From Ideonella sp. (lineage in GTDB: Bacteria > Pseudomonadota > Gammaproteobacteria > Burkholderiales > Burkholderiaceae_C), in NCBI GenBank assembly GCA_015075165.1, contig JABTUY010000009.1:1-64000 (forward strand): a stretch of 64,000 bases of DNA. The letters are read 5' to 3'. The notes below the pieces were generated by a model, which saw only the letters and a list, made by a program, of their open reading frames with translations, was not told the origin of the DNA and ran no database searches. The position numbers and the translations under genes are program-made. How positions within the stretch are numbered: the stretch's first letter is position 1; every line of letters begins with the position of its first letter. Of this stretch, positions 40,379 to 48,180 are shown piece by piece.

Positions 40379-41014
40379 ATGACCCGCACCCCGAAGTCGA
40401 TCCGCCGCCTGCTCGCCGCCGCCACCGCGCTGGCAGCCTGTGCCACCGCCCCCGCGGCGCTGGCACAGGACTACGGCGCCATGATCCAGCAGTCGATGAA
40501 CCGGATGAACCAGATCATCAACCAGGGCAACCAGGCCGTGAACAACATCGTCCAGCAGCGCATGCAGGACCCGGCCGTTCGCCAGTCCTACCAGCAGTAC
40601 CTGCAGCAAATGCAGTCCGCCGGCCGCCAGCCGATGGACTTCGCCACCTACACCTACTACTACGTCTACACCAACGGCTACTCGCGCGGCGGCATCGCGC
40701 ACATGAACCGCGTCGAGAACGGCAACCGAGCCGCCGAGATGAATGCCTGGCAGGGCGTGCGCCAGGCCGAGCAGAACCGCGCCGGCGCGATGCAGGGGCA
40801 GCGCGACAGCTACTTCCGCAACCAGCAGGAAGCCGGCCGCGGCCTGATGGGCCAGAGCACCTACTACGGCCCGAGCGGCTACCAGGCGCAACTGCCGCAC
40901 ACCTGGCAGAACAACACCTACCAGCAGCACCAGGGGCAACGGTACTACGTCGACCAAAGCGGCCAGTACTACGTGCTGGGCAACAACGGTTGGTGGTACC
41001 CGATCAACCGCTGA
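40379..41014 (+). CDS. Exported Gln/Asn/Tyr-rich protein, unknown
   Basis: The 211-residue protein has a signal peptide (to about residue 29, ALAQD) and a mature region rich in Gln, Asn, Tyr and Met, including MNRMNQIINQGNQAVNNI, TYTYYYVYTNGY and a Trp-rich end (NNGWWYPINR). ATG 40379 is preferred over 40373 because GGAG sits six bases before it. The composition suggests a secreted structural or adhesive protein or an envelope-stress product; no family is recognised. It is preceded by candidate ECF promoter copy 3. Confidence 0.72.
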   Translation: MTRTPKSIRRLLAAATALAACATAPAALAQDYGAMIQQSMNRMNQIINQGNQAVNNIVQQRMQDPAVRQSYQQYLQQMQSAGRQPMDFATYTYYYVYTNGYSRGGIAHMNRVENGNRAAEMNAWQGVRQAEQNRAGAMQGQRDSYFRNQQEAGRGLMGQSTYYGPSGYQAQLPHTWQNNTYQQHQGQRYYVDQSGQYYVLGNNGWWYPINR

Positions 41015-41026
41015 CGCGCGACGACT

Positions 41027-42151
41027 TCACGCGCCGGCACCGTCGCGCCGCTGCAGGATCCACAGCATCGAAGCCGACCCGGCGATGATCGCCAGCACGG
41101 CGATGAACGAGCCGATCGCCAATGTCGAGATGCCCGAAATGCCCTGCCCGATCGTGCAGCCCAGCGCGGTCACGCCGCCGAAGCCCATCAGCACCGCGCC
41201 GACGAGCTGGTTGCGCAGGTCGCCGAGCGACGCGAAGCCCTCCCAGCGGAAGCGGCGCGCGGCCAGCGCGTACACGGCCGAGCCCACGGCCACCCCGGCG
41301 GCGCAGGCGACGCCGAAGGTCATGTGCAGTGAACGGTCGGTCCACAGCAGCAGCAGTTCCAGCCCGTAGGCCAGCGGCCCGACGAAACTCAGCGATTCAG
41401 CCAGCCGCGAGTTGGTGCCGAAGTAGACGTCCTCGAGCGTATCGGGGTTCTCGCCGAAGCCGATGTGCCCGCTGAGGAACCAGCCCGCGGTCACGAGGGC
41501 GCCGAGCGCGACCGCGCCGACCACCTGTTGCCGGTTGCGTCGAAAGCGCGGATCCCTGAACACGAAGACCAGCAGCGCCGCCGCCACCGCACCGGCGGCG
41601 AGCAGCGACGCGGCGCGCGGCGCGATGCCGGTCGACCGAGCGAGCGCGGTGGCCAGGCTCTGGTCCTGCCAGCCGAGCTCCGCCAGGTTGATCGACACCG
41701 GGTCGAGCCAAGTAGCGCGCCACTGGCCGAACAGGCCCTTGAGCGTCATGTACGAGGCGATGGCGATGAACACCAGCACCACCAGCGAGCGGACACTGCC
41801 ACCGCCCAGCCGGATCAGGTTGCGGTTCGCGCAGCCGCCGGCCAGCGTCATGCCGACGCCGAAGCACGCGCCGCCCACCAGCAGCGACAGCCACGACAGG
41901 TTGGGCCGCTGCACCACGCTGCGGGCGAAGTCGACCCGGCCGGTGTAGGCGAGCACGCCGACGCCGAGCGTGGCCACCGCGATCGCCAGCAGCCACATGC
42001 GCAGGCGGCCCCAGTGCCCCATCATGACGACGTCGGACACCGCACCCATGGTGCAGAAGTTGGTCTTGTGCGCGACCGCACCGAACATCGCCGCGATCGC
42101 AAAGCCGCCGCCCACCACCAGCGCGGTGATCGTCTGTACCGACAGCGCCAC
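41027..42151 (-). CDS. YeeE/YedE (TsuA-like) thiosulfate/sulfur transporter
   Basis: The 374-residue membrane protein has about nine helices and the three conserved Cys of thiosulfate transporters: C33 (NFCTMGAVSD), C107 (AGGCANRN) and C332 (ALGCTIGQG). In TsuA these pass thiosulfate through the membrane. It starts with GTG 42151, 11 bases after the dsrE2 stop, in a tusA-dsrE2-yeeE operon, so imported sulfur may be handed to TusA and DsrE2. Confidence 0.9.
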   Translation of the reverse strand: MALSVQTITALVVGGGFAIAAMFGAVAHKTNFCTMGAVSDVVMMGHWGRLRMWLLAIAVATLGVGVLAYTGRVDFARSVVQRPNLSWLSLLVGGACFGVGMTLAGGCANRNLIRLGGGSVRSLVVLVFIAIASYMTLKGLFGQWRATWLDPVSINLAELGWQDQSLATALARSTGIAPRAASLLAAGAVAAALLVFVFRDPRFRRNRQQVVGAVALGALVTAGWFLSGHIGFGENPDTLEDVYFGTNSRLAESLSFVGPLAYGLELLLLWTDRSLHMTFGVACAAGVAVGSAVYALAARRFRWEGFASLGDLRNQLVGAVLMGFGGVTALGCTIGQGISGISTLAIGSFIAVLAIIAGSASMLWILQRRDGAGA

Positions 42152-42162
42152 CGCGGCGCCTC

Positions 42163-42633
42163 TCAGATGAAGAGGCAGACGTCGGTTTCGCCGGCGAACT
42201 GCAGGAACGTCGCCGCGCCGCCGAAATCGATGCCGTCGATGAAGTCGTCCTTGCTGAACTCGAAGAGGTCGACGGTCATCTGGCAGGCGATGAACTTGAC
42301 ATCGGCCTCGAGGCACAGCGTACGCAGTTCGTGCAGCGACGCCACGCCCTTCTTCTTCATCTTGGCCTTCATCATCGAGGTGGCCATCGCCTCCATGCCC
42401 GGCAGCATCTGCACCACCACGGGCATCGGCACGGGCATCGGCATCGCCGGGTTGGCCAGCGGGCTGATGTGGATGCCGCTCAGGTCCTTGCGCAGCAACT
42501 GCAGGCCGTAGAACGTGAAAAAGACCTGCACCTCCCAGCCCAGCGCCGCGGCCGTGGACGACAGGATCAGCGGCGGGTACGCCATGTCGAGCGCACCCTT
42601 GGTGGCAATGATCGCCATCTTCTTCTGGGCCAT
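42163..42633 (-). CDS. DsrE2-like sulfurtransferase/carrier
   Basis: The 156-residue DsrE-fold protein starts KKMAIIATKGALDMAYPP, has an amphipathic Met/Pro-rich insertion typical of membrane-associated DsrE2 (NPAMPMPVPMPVV), and carries Cys in ADVKFIACQMTVDLF. DsrE2 binds sulfane sulfur and works with TusA in sulfur oxidisers. It lies between tusA and yeeE. Confidence 0.88.
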   Translation of the reverse strand: MAQKKMAIIATKGALDMAYPPLILSSTAAALGWEVQVFFTFYGLQLLRKDLSGIHISPLANPAMPMPVPMPVVVQMLPGMEAMATSMMKAKMKKKGVASLHELRTLCLEADVKFIACQMTVDLFEFSKDDFIDGIDFGGAATFLQFAGETDVCLFI

Positions 42634-42675
42634 GCGACCTCCCGCTTGCGAAGACCCGGTTGATGCGTCGGGCCG

Positions 42676-42903
42676 TCAGGCCTTCTTGATGAGAAACACG
42701 TACTTCTTGTTCTCGGTCGTCGACGACAGCAGCGTGTGACCGGTCTGCTCGGTGAAGGCCTGCATGTCCGACACCGAGCCCGGGTCGGTAGCGATCACGC
42801 GCAGCACCTGACCCGACGCCATATCGGCCAGGGACTTCTTGGTCTTCACGATCGGCATCGGGCAGGCGAGGCCGGAGGCGTCGAATTCCTTGTCGTAGCT
42901 CAT
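42676..42903 (-). CDS. tusA: TusA-like sulfur carrier protein
   Basis: This 75-residue protein has the TusA core LACPMPIVKTKKSL, with the persulfide-forming Cys, and a typical C-terminal strand. TusA carries sulfane sulfur to dissimilatory enzymes in oxidisers and to tRNA thiolation in others. It heads the tusA-dsrE2-yeeE operon. Inverted repeats at 42970-42982 and 43027-43041 lie in its leader. Confidence 0.94.
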   Translation of the reverse strand: MSYDKEFDASGLACPMPIVKTKKSLADMASGQVLRVIATDPGSVSDMQAFTEQTGHTLLSSTTENKKYVFLIKKA

Positions 42904-42969
42904 CTGTCTCTCCGTGCGGCTGGCGTGGTGAGGTGGGCCGCGGCCCTCGACGAACGCGCTGCCGAATGT

Positions 42970-42982
42970 GGGGCATTACCCC
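42970..42982. promoter_or_regulatory. Inverted repeat in the tusA leader
   Basis: GGGG-CATTA-CCCC forms a short inverted repeat 67 bases before the tusA start. It may be an operator half-site or a leader hairpin; role unproven. Confidence 0.35.
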
Positions 42983-43026
42983 GTAGCGTCTTGCAGGCGT
43001 CTATTACCACTATAGGTGATGCACGA

Positions 43027-43041
43027 TAGCCCAAGTGGGTA
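43027..43041. promoter_or_regulatory. TACCC-N-GGG inverted repeat upstream of tusA
   Basis: Read toward tusA the site is TACCCACTTGGGCTA. A closely similar site, TACCCACAAGGGTA, lies at 54405 before the dsrE-tusA-sqr operon. The shared form suggests one regulator for two sulfur-carrier operons. Confidence 0.45.
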
Positions 43042-43096
43042 GTGCGCTCCCGCGCGGCGACGCCACAGCGCCATGCGCATCACGCACCGTCGGTGG

Positions 43097-44395
43097 TCAG
43101 AACCGGCGGCCCCAGGCCAGCCCGATCTGCGACTGCCGCATGCTGACGGTCTCGTTGCCGCCGGCACCCGGCCCCATGATCGCGTTGAACATCGAAGCGC
43201 CGGTCACGCTCTGGCGCCGCGCCAGCATCAGCGCCCCGGTCAGCTCGCTCGTCTTGTCGAGCGCGACGGTGAAGCCGGCGGTGTAGTGATCCTTCATCAC
43301 GCCGGGCGCCAGGATATTGAAGGTGATGTCGGCGCTCCGGACCGGGTTGTCGCCGCGGTTGTAGCCGGCGCGCACCGTCCAGGCCTCCGAGACACGCCAA
43401 GCCACGCCGATCTTGAGCACGTCGATGTCCTTCCAGCCGAACCCCGGGCCGTTCGCGGCCCCCAGCGGCGCCTGGTTCGAGCTGGGGTTGCCGACCGAGT
43501 GCACGCCGCTGTAGTTGATGCGGCCGTAGTCGATCGCGATCGTCCACGCCGGCGTCGGCATGAAGGCGACGCCGACGCTGTAGTGCTCGGGAATGTCGAA
43601 GTCGCCGCTGTCGACGAACAAGCCCTTGTACTTGTCGAACCTGCCCATGTTCATCTTCGGCGCGTAGGTCGCGCCGATCGAAAACCGCTCGCTCAGGCGC
43701 CCCTGGTAGCCCAGGCGCACGCCGATGCCGGTGGACGAGTCGTAGCCGTTGTTAGTCACGCTGCCGGGCGAGCCGGTGAACGGCGGGAACCCCGGCGCGT
43801 TGTCGAACGCCTGCAGCCCTTCGGCCTTGAAGCGCTGGTAGCCCAACAGCAGCGCGAGGCCCACGGCGTGCTGCTCGGTGAGCTTGTACGCCACGGTCGG
43901 CGCGACGATCAACTGCGCCAGATCGACGCCCAGCGTGCCGCTGCCGCACAGCATGTTGGCCGCTCCCGCGCCACAGTTGAAGTTGCCCTGCGGGTAGGTG
44001 GTGTTCATGCCGCCGTTGCCGTACACGGTGACGCCGAGCGAAAGGTCGCTGCGCAGCATGTGGTTGTAGCCGAACTCGGGGACGAAGAAGCTCGTCTTGT
44101 CGCTCTCGACCTTGCCGTTGAGCGTGGGCAGGCCCGCGCCGCTGCGCTCGGCATCGCGCCTGGGCATGAACAGGTCGGCGCCGACGTCCAGGCGCGAGCC
44201 GGCGAAGACCATGCCGGCCGGGTTGGTGGCGCCGCCGAGGCTGTCTTGCGCCAGCGCGGTCGACACACCGGCCATGCCCTTGGCCTTCATGCCGTAGCCG
44301 TGCGGGAAGTAGCCGTTGGTGGCCAGCGCGGGCCCGAACGCCAGACAGGCGCCGGCCAGCGGCAGGGCTCGAATCGCGGTGCGTACGGATCGCAT
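43097..44395 (-). CDS. OmpP1/FadL-family outer-membrane transporter
   Basis: The 432-residue beta-barrel has a signal peptide (to about 25) and the FadL hatch NGYFPHGYGMKAKGMAGVSTALAQD, then NPAGMVF. Strands end in WGRRF, with a C-terminal Phe. FadL proteins take up hydrophobic molecules; here the neighbours are sulfur genes. ATG 44395 has GAGGAG upstream. It is the last gene of the minus-strand set TauE, DUF1634, CMD-Rieske, FadL. Confidence 0.9.
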   Translation of the reverse strand: MRSVRTAIRALPLAGACLAFGPALATNGYFPHGYGMKAKGMAGVSTALAQDSLGGATNPAGMVFAGSRLDVGADLFMPRRDAERSGAGLPTLNGKVESDKTSFFVPEFGYNHMLRSDLSLGVTVYGNGGMNTTYPQGNFNCGAGAANMLCGSGTLGVDLAQLIVAPTVAYKLTEQHAVGLALLLGYQRFKAEGLQAFDNAPGFPPFTGSPGSVTNNGYDSSTGIGVRLGYQGRLSERFSIGATYAPKMNMGRFDKYKGLFVDSGDFDIPEHYSVGVAFMPTPAWTIAIDYGRINYSGVHSVGNPSSNQAPLGAANGPGFGWKDIDVLKIGVAWRVSEAWTVRAGYNRGDNPVRSADITFNILAPGVMKDHYTAGFTVALDKTSELTGALMLARRQSVTGASMFNAIMGPGAGGNETVSMRQSQIGLAWGRRF

Positions 44396-44449
44396 CTCGG
44401 TCTCCTCGGTTGAACGTCGGTCGGACAAGCGTTGCCGTGCCGTGGCGCG

Positions 44450-45076
44450 TCACCAGCGCGCCTGCACGCGTGAATCGGCCACGCGGGTGTGCCAGCGCCG
44501 CAGCGGCGCGTCGCCGTTGGCGACGCAGCGGCCGCTGGCGATGTCGAACACCCAGCCGTGCTTCGGGCAGGTGAGCGTGCTGCCGTGCAGCGCGAGCTCG
44601 GGGATCTCGGTGCTCTGGTGCGGACAGCGGCTGTCGTAGACACGCCAGTCGTCGCCGATGCGATGCACGAACAGGCCGCGGCCGTCGCGCTCGACGCGCA
44701 CGGTGCCACCGGGGGCCAGCTCGTCGACACCGATCACGTCGTGCCATTGCCCCTCGGCGCCGAGTGCGGCGCTCTGGAACTCGGGCAGATCCATCGCCAG
44801 CAGGATGTCAACCGCCCAGACGATCTTGGCCAGGCCCAGCGCCGGGAACGCCATCAGCAGCGCGTCGAGCACCTCGGCCGCGCTGCAGCCGTCGCGCAGT
44901 GCCCGGCGGAGGTACTGGCGAAAGCCGCGCTCGGTCTGCGCGTGCACCTTCGTAATCACCGAGATCAGGTCGCGCGTCTTCGGGTCGAGGTGCTTGCCGC
45001 AGTCCTTGAGGAAGGCGAAGTAGTGGCTCATCGCCTCGGGGCGGGCCTTGACGAGGTAGCTCAGCGCGTCGCTCAT
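44450..45076 (-). CDS. Carboxymuconolactone-decarboxylase (AhpD-like) / Rieske fusion
   Basis: The 208-residue protein joins an AhpD/CMD-like helical domain (about 1-100; KTRDLISVITKVHAQTERGF) to a Rieske [2Fe-2S] domain (about 112-205) with ligands C151, H153 in CPHQ and C170, H173 in CPKHGW. The CMD part has no CxxC, only C64, so AhpD-type disulfide chemistry is unlikely. The fusion may accept or pass electrons in a sulfur-linked reaction. It lies 54 bases before the FadL gene and after the TauE/DUF1634 pair. Confidence 0.85.
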   Translation of the reverse strand: MSDALSYLVKARPEAMSHYFAFLKDCGKHLDPKTRDLISVITKVHAQTERGFRQYLRRALRDGCSAAEVLDALLMAFPALGLAKIVWAVDILLAMDLPEFQSAALGAEGQWHDVIGVDELAPGGTVRVERDGRGLFVHRIGDDWRVYDSRCPHQSTEIPELALHGSTLTCPKHGWVFDIASGRCVANGDAPLRRWHTRVADSRVQARW

Positions 45077-45148
45077 GGCGTGCTCCCGGTGCGGTTGCGC
45101 GTTTCACCTGCTGGCGCTTGCGGGTCCAATGCACTGCTGCCTGCCCGG

Positions 45149-45574
45149 CTAGTGCGCCGCCTGCAGCCAGCCCGATGCCGCCAACGCGACGACCGCGATC
45201 TCGGCGACGCACACCGCGGCGAAGGCGCGGTCGCGGCGCGCCAGGTAGATCGGCAACAGCGCCAGCAGGCACAGCGCCGACGTGCCCGCGAGGATCGCGA
45301 TGCCGAGCAGGCCGGCGATGTCGCCGCGGTGCAGCAGCGCGAGCCAGCCCCAGCCGGTAGGCGAGCCGGTCAGCTCGACGAAGCGGCCCACCGGATGCAC
45401 CCACAGCTGCGGCAGGTCGGCCGGCGCGACGTGCGACTCGGCCAGCCCGAGCGCATAGGCGGCGAAGCTGAGCAGCAGCACGGCCAGGCCGACACGCATG
45501 CCCCAGACGAGCACCTGCGCGTAGCGCAACTGCTCGGGCGGTTGCACCGCCGCGGGCGGCGCACGCTCGGTCAT
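45149..45574 (-). CDS. DUF1634-like small membrane protein
   Basis: This 141-residue protein has three predicted helices (about 20-45, 70-100, 108-130) and the pattern of DUF1634 proteins, which accompany TauE/SafE exporters. ATG 45574 overlaps the TauE stop (ATGA). It is probably an accessory subunit of the exporter. The DUF1634 assignment rests on helix pattern, context and the RDRAFAAVCVAEIAVV region. Confidence 0.7.
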   Translation of the reverse strand: MTERAPPAAVQPPEQLRYAQVLVWGMRVGLAVLLLSFAAYALGLAESHVAPADLPQLWVHPVGRFVELTGSPTGWGWLALLHRGDIAGLLGIAILAGTSALCLLALLPIYLARRDRAFAAVCVAEIAVVALAASGWLQAAH

Positions 45575-46503
45575 GGCCACACCCCGGCGCCCTTGAGCAG
45601 CGCACGCACGCCTGCGAACAGCAGCACCGCGATCACCAGCCGCCGCACCATCGCGGCGCGCAGCACCGTCAGCAAGCGCGCGCCGATACGGGCGCCGGCC
45701 ATCATGCCGAGTATCGACGGCACCGCGATCATCGGCAGCACCGCACCCTGGTTGAGGTAGACCCACGCCGCCGACGAGTCCACCAACGACAGCACGACGC
45801 CCGACGTGCCGGCCGCGACCTTCAGCGGTGCGCCCATCAGCAGGTTCAGCGCCGGTACGTTGGCCCAGCCTGCACCGATGCCGAACATGCCGGCCAACAC
45901 GCCGATGGCGAGGAAGCTCACCAGCCCGCCCGCCGTGCGGTGCACCTGCCACTGCACCACACGCTGCGACGCGCCGTCGACGAAGACGCCGTGCAGCGCC
46001 AGCGCGCGCGCCAGCCGGTCGGGCCGCTCGACATGCGGAAACTCCGACCGCTTCGACACGAACATCAGCAGCGCGATGGCCAGCACCACGGCGCCGAGCA
46101 GCAGTTGCACGACATGCACCGGCATCGCCAGCCCCACCATCGCACCGACGATCGACGACGCCGAGGCGAGCACCGCCATCGGCAGCGCCAGGCGCAGGCT
46201 GCCGAGCCCGCTGCGCAGCAGGGTCGGCCCGGCCGACAGCGCACTGGCCAGCGCCACCAGGAGGCCGGCACCGCGAACGAAGTCGAGGTGGAACGGGAAG
46301 AAGCTGCCGACGATCGGCACGAACAGCGTGCCGCCGCCGATGCCGGCGGGCACTGCGACGATGCCGATCAGGAAGCAGGCGGCGCCGAGCGCGAGCGGCC
46401 AGACCCACCAGGGCGCCGCGTCGGCCGGCCCGGTCGCGTGTGCCGATGCCGCGAGCAGCAGCAACGCAGCACCCGCAAGGGTGCGCCGGCGCGCGGCACC
46501 CAC
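45571..46503 (-). CDS. TauE/SafE-family sulfite/organosulfur exporter
   Basis: The 310-residue protein has about eight helices plus a signal-like start; markers are AGIGGGTLFVPI and GIGAGWANVPALNLLMG. TauE/SafE proteins export sulfite, sulfoacetate or related anions. No ATG is suitably placed; GTG 46503 is chosen because it leaves a short basic N-terminus. In a sulfur-oxidising cell, sulfite export is plausible. It is coupled to the DUF1634-like gene. Confidence 0.86.
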   Translation of the reverse strand: MGAARRRTLAGAALLLLAASAHATGPADAAPWWVWPLALGAACFLIGIVAVPAGIGGGTLFVPIVGSFFPFHLDFVRGAGLLVALASALSAGPTLLRSGLGSLRLALPMAVLASASSIVGAMVGLAMPVHVVQLLLGAVVLAIALLMFVSKRSEFPHVERPDRLARALALHGVFVDGASQRVVQWQVHRTAGGLVSFLAIGVLAGMFGIGAGWANVPALNLLMGAPLKVAAGTSGVVLSLVDSSAAWVYLNQGAVLPMIAVPSILGMMAGARIGARLLTVLRAAMVRRLVIAVLLFAGVRALLKGAGVWP

Positions 46504-46626
46504 GATGGCGGCGCGCCGACGCGCGCCGCCCGAGCTTATGGCCGGCGGGCATGTCGATATGACGATGTCGTCGCAGCGCGAGCGGATGCGGCGGGCAGAA
46601 TCGCCGCACTTCACCGGGACGACACG

Positions 46627-47016
46627 ATGGAACACCTGCACCCCAAGCAAGCCTGGGAGACGATCCAGGCCAGCCCGAACACGCTGCTGATCGACTGCCG
46701 CACCGAGGTCGAGTTCTTCTACGTCGGCCATCCGGTCGACGCGATCAACATCGAGTGGAACACGGCGCCCGACTTCGAGGTCAACCCGCATTTCGCCGAT
46801 CAGGTGCTGCGCATGGCCGGCCGCAAGGACCGGCCGATCATCCTGATCTGCCGCAGCGGCAAGCGCTCGGTCGACGCCGGTCTCGAGCTCGAGCAGCATG
46901 GGTTCACCACCGTGGCCAACGTGCTCGAGGGCTTCGAGGGCGAACTCGACGCCGAGCATCACCGCGGCATGCTCGGCGGCTGGCGCAAGCACGGCCTGCC
47001 CTGGCGTCAGGTGTAG
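46627..47016 (+). CDS. Single-domain rhodanese
   Basis: This 129-residue cytoplasmic rhodanese carries active-site loop CRSGKR with C75, the persulfide-forming Cys. Rhodaneses feed sulfane sulfur to TusA and DsrE in sulfur oxidisers. It is read divergently from the TauE gene and convergent with the 53-residue gene (14 bases apart). A start at ATG 46627 gives the normal family length. Confidence 0.92.
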   Translation: MEHLHPKQAWETIQASPNTLLIDCRTEVEFFYVGHPVDAINIEWNTAPDFEVNPHFADQVLRMAGRKDRPIILICRSGKRSVDAGLELEQHGFTTVANVLEGFEGELDAEHHRGMLGGWRKHGLPWRQV

Positions 47017-47029
47017 GCAGCGGCATCGA

Positions 47030-47191
47030 TCAAGGCTTCTTCGGCGTCTTGTAGGGCACTTCCTTCTGGAACGGCTTCCAGACGGTTTCGAAGCCGACGA
47101 ACCCCTTTTCGTTCGGCGCCATTTGCCGCGTGGTGACATAGCGCGTGACGCCGTCGGGCACCTTCGCGGGGGGCTGCTTCTGCTCGCTCAT
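47030..47191 (-). CDS. 53-residue protein at the end of the apr cluster
   Basis: The small protein starts MSEQKQPPAKVPDGVTRYV and ends in a Lys/Pro-rich tail, with VGFETVWKPFQKEVPYKT in between. GAGGAG lies six bases upstream of ATG 47191. It is hydrophilic with no Cys, signal or helix. It is 70 bases downstream of the FKBP gene on the same strand. I do not know the family; conserved aromatic/Lys content suggests a binding partner rather than an enzyme. Confidence 0.65.
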   Translation of the reverse strand: MSEQKQPPAKVPDGVTRYVTTRQMAPNEKGFVGFETVWKPFQKEVPYKTPKKP

Positions 47192-47261
47192 GTGGGCTCC
47201 TCTTCGCGGTGAATTGGGATCGACTTGGTCCGATGCCGGTCGTGCCGCTCGCCACCGTGGC

Positions 47262-47771
47262 TCACAGCGGCCTCAGCAGCGACGGATCGATGCCGCTGCC
47301 GGCGGGGATCGCCCCGCCCGCCCGCGTCTCTGCGGCCGATGCGTCACGCACGCTCAGGATCTGCAGCGTGAAGACCACCACCCTGCCGCACAGCGGGTTG
47401 TTGCCGTCGACCGTCAGCGTCTCGTCGTCCAGGTGCGTCACGAGAAAGCTGCGGGTCTGGCCGCGGTCGTTCTCCATCAGGATCGACGTGCCGATCTGCC
47501 GGTACTGCTCGGGGACGTTCTCGAGGTCGTCGGAGAACACCAGCGACTCGTCGCGGGCGCCGAAGATCTGGTTGCCGTCGATCTCCACCTCGATGGTGTC
47601 GCCGGCGCACCGGCCCTCGAGCTGCGCATGCACCGAAGGCGCCAGGATCTCGTTGTGCCCGTGGACATAGCCGAGCGGAAACTCCACCCGGGTCAGCACA
47701 TGCCCCGTCTTCCGATCGGCCACCTGGTAGGTCAGCTCGACGAACTTGCCGGCGCGGATGATTTCGCTCAT
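47262..47771 (-). CDS. FKBP-type peptidyl-prolyl isomerase, SlyD-like
   Basis: The 169-residue protein has an FKBP core with SlyD-type insert-in-flap arrangement. LTYQVADRKTGHVL and DGNNPLCGRVVVFTLQI (compare DGNHPLAG in SlyD) are typical. It lacks the His/Cys-rich metal-binding tail. Start ATG 47771 is 20 bases after the upstream stop. A chaperone-isomerase in the apr cluster could help fold or assemble AprBA. Confidence 0.86.
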   Translation of the reverse strand: MSEIIRAGKFVELTYQVADRKTGHVLTRVEFPLGYVHGHNEILAPSVHAQLEGRCAGDTIEVEIDGNQIFGARDESLVFSDDLENVPEQYRQIGTSILMENDRGQTRSFLVTHLDDETLTVDGNNPLCGRVVVFTLQILSVRDASAAETRAGGAIPAGSGIDPSLLRPL

Positions 47772-47790
47772 CGTCGTGTCGCCGATCGGC

Positions 47791-48141
47791 TCAGAAGACC
47801 GAGGCACCGAAGATCTTGACCTTGCCGTCCTCGTGACCGAGGACGAGCCTGCCGAGCCATTCGCCCGGCTTCTTGGTGCTGCGCTGCCGGTAGAGCACCG
47901 TGACGTGCTCGCCCCTGCGGATGATGCCGAGCGCGTCGACTTCGGCCGACAGGCTTCTGGCCAGCTCGCTGTTGGCGAACTGGTGGCCTGCGACGATCTG
48001 GTCGACCGTGCGGGCCATCGCCGCAGAGAAGTGCCGCGCGAATTCGCCGTAGTTGCCCTCGTTCGACGACTTGACGAGATGCAGCCACAGCGGCCTGGCG
48101 ATCGCCAGCAGCTCCTCGTCGGTCTTCTCGATGATGTTCAC
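47791..48141 (-). CDS. Hypothetical protein linked to aprA, NTF2-like fold suspected
   Basis: The 116-residue soluble protein has a helical first half (LLAIARPLWLHLVKSSNEGNY) and a strand-rich second half (HVTVLYRQ, WLGRLVLGHEDGKVKIFG). The order of helices, then strands ending in KVKIFGA, resembles NTF2/SnoaL-like proteins, but this is a guess. No catalytic residues are obvious. It is between aprA and the FKBP gene (39 and 19 bases), so it is likely cotranscribed with aprBA. Confidence 0.7.
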   Translation of the reverse strand: MNIIEKTDEELLAIARPLWLHLVKSSNEGNYGEFARHFSAAMARTVDQIVAGHQFANSELARSLSAEVDALGIIRRGEHVTVLYRQRSTKKPGEWLGRLVLGHEDGKVKIFGASVF

Positions 48142-48180
48142 GCGAGTGTTCCCGTGCGGGCCGGCGTCTGCGGGTGGCGG

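Noticed and set aside
47007-47255. An 82-codon minus-strand open frame overlapping the 53-residue gene
   Set aside because: Its composition is Arg/Ala-rich and it lacks a ribosome site, whereas the 53-residue frame has GAGGAG and a natural protein composition.
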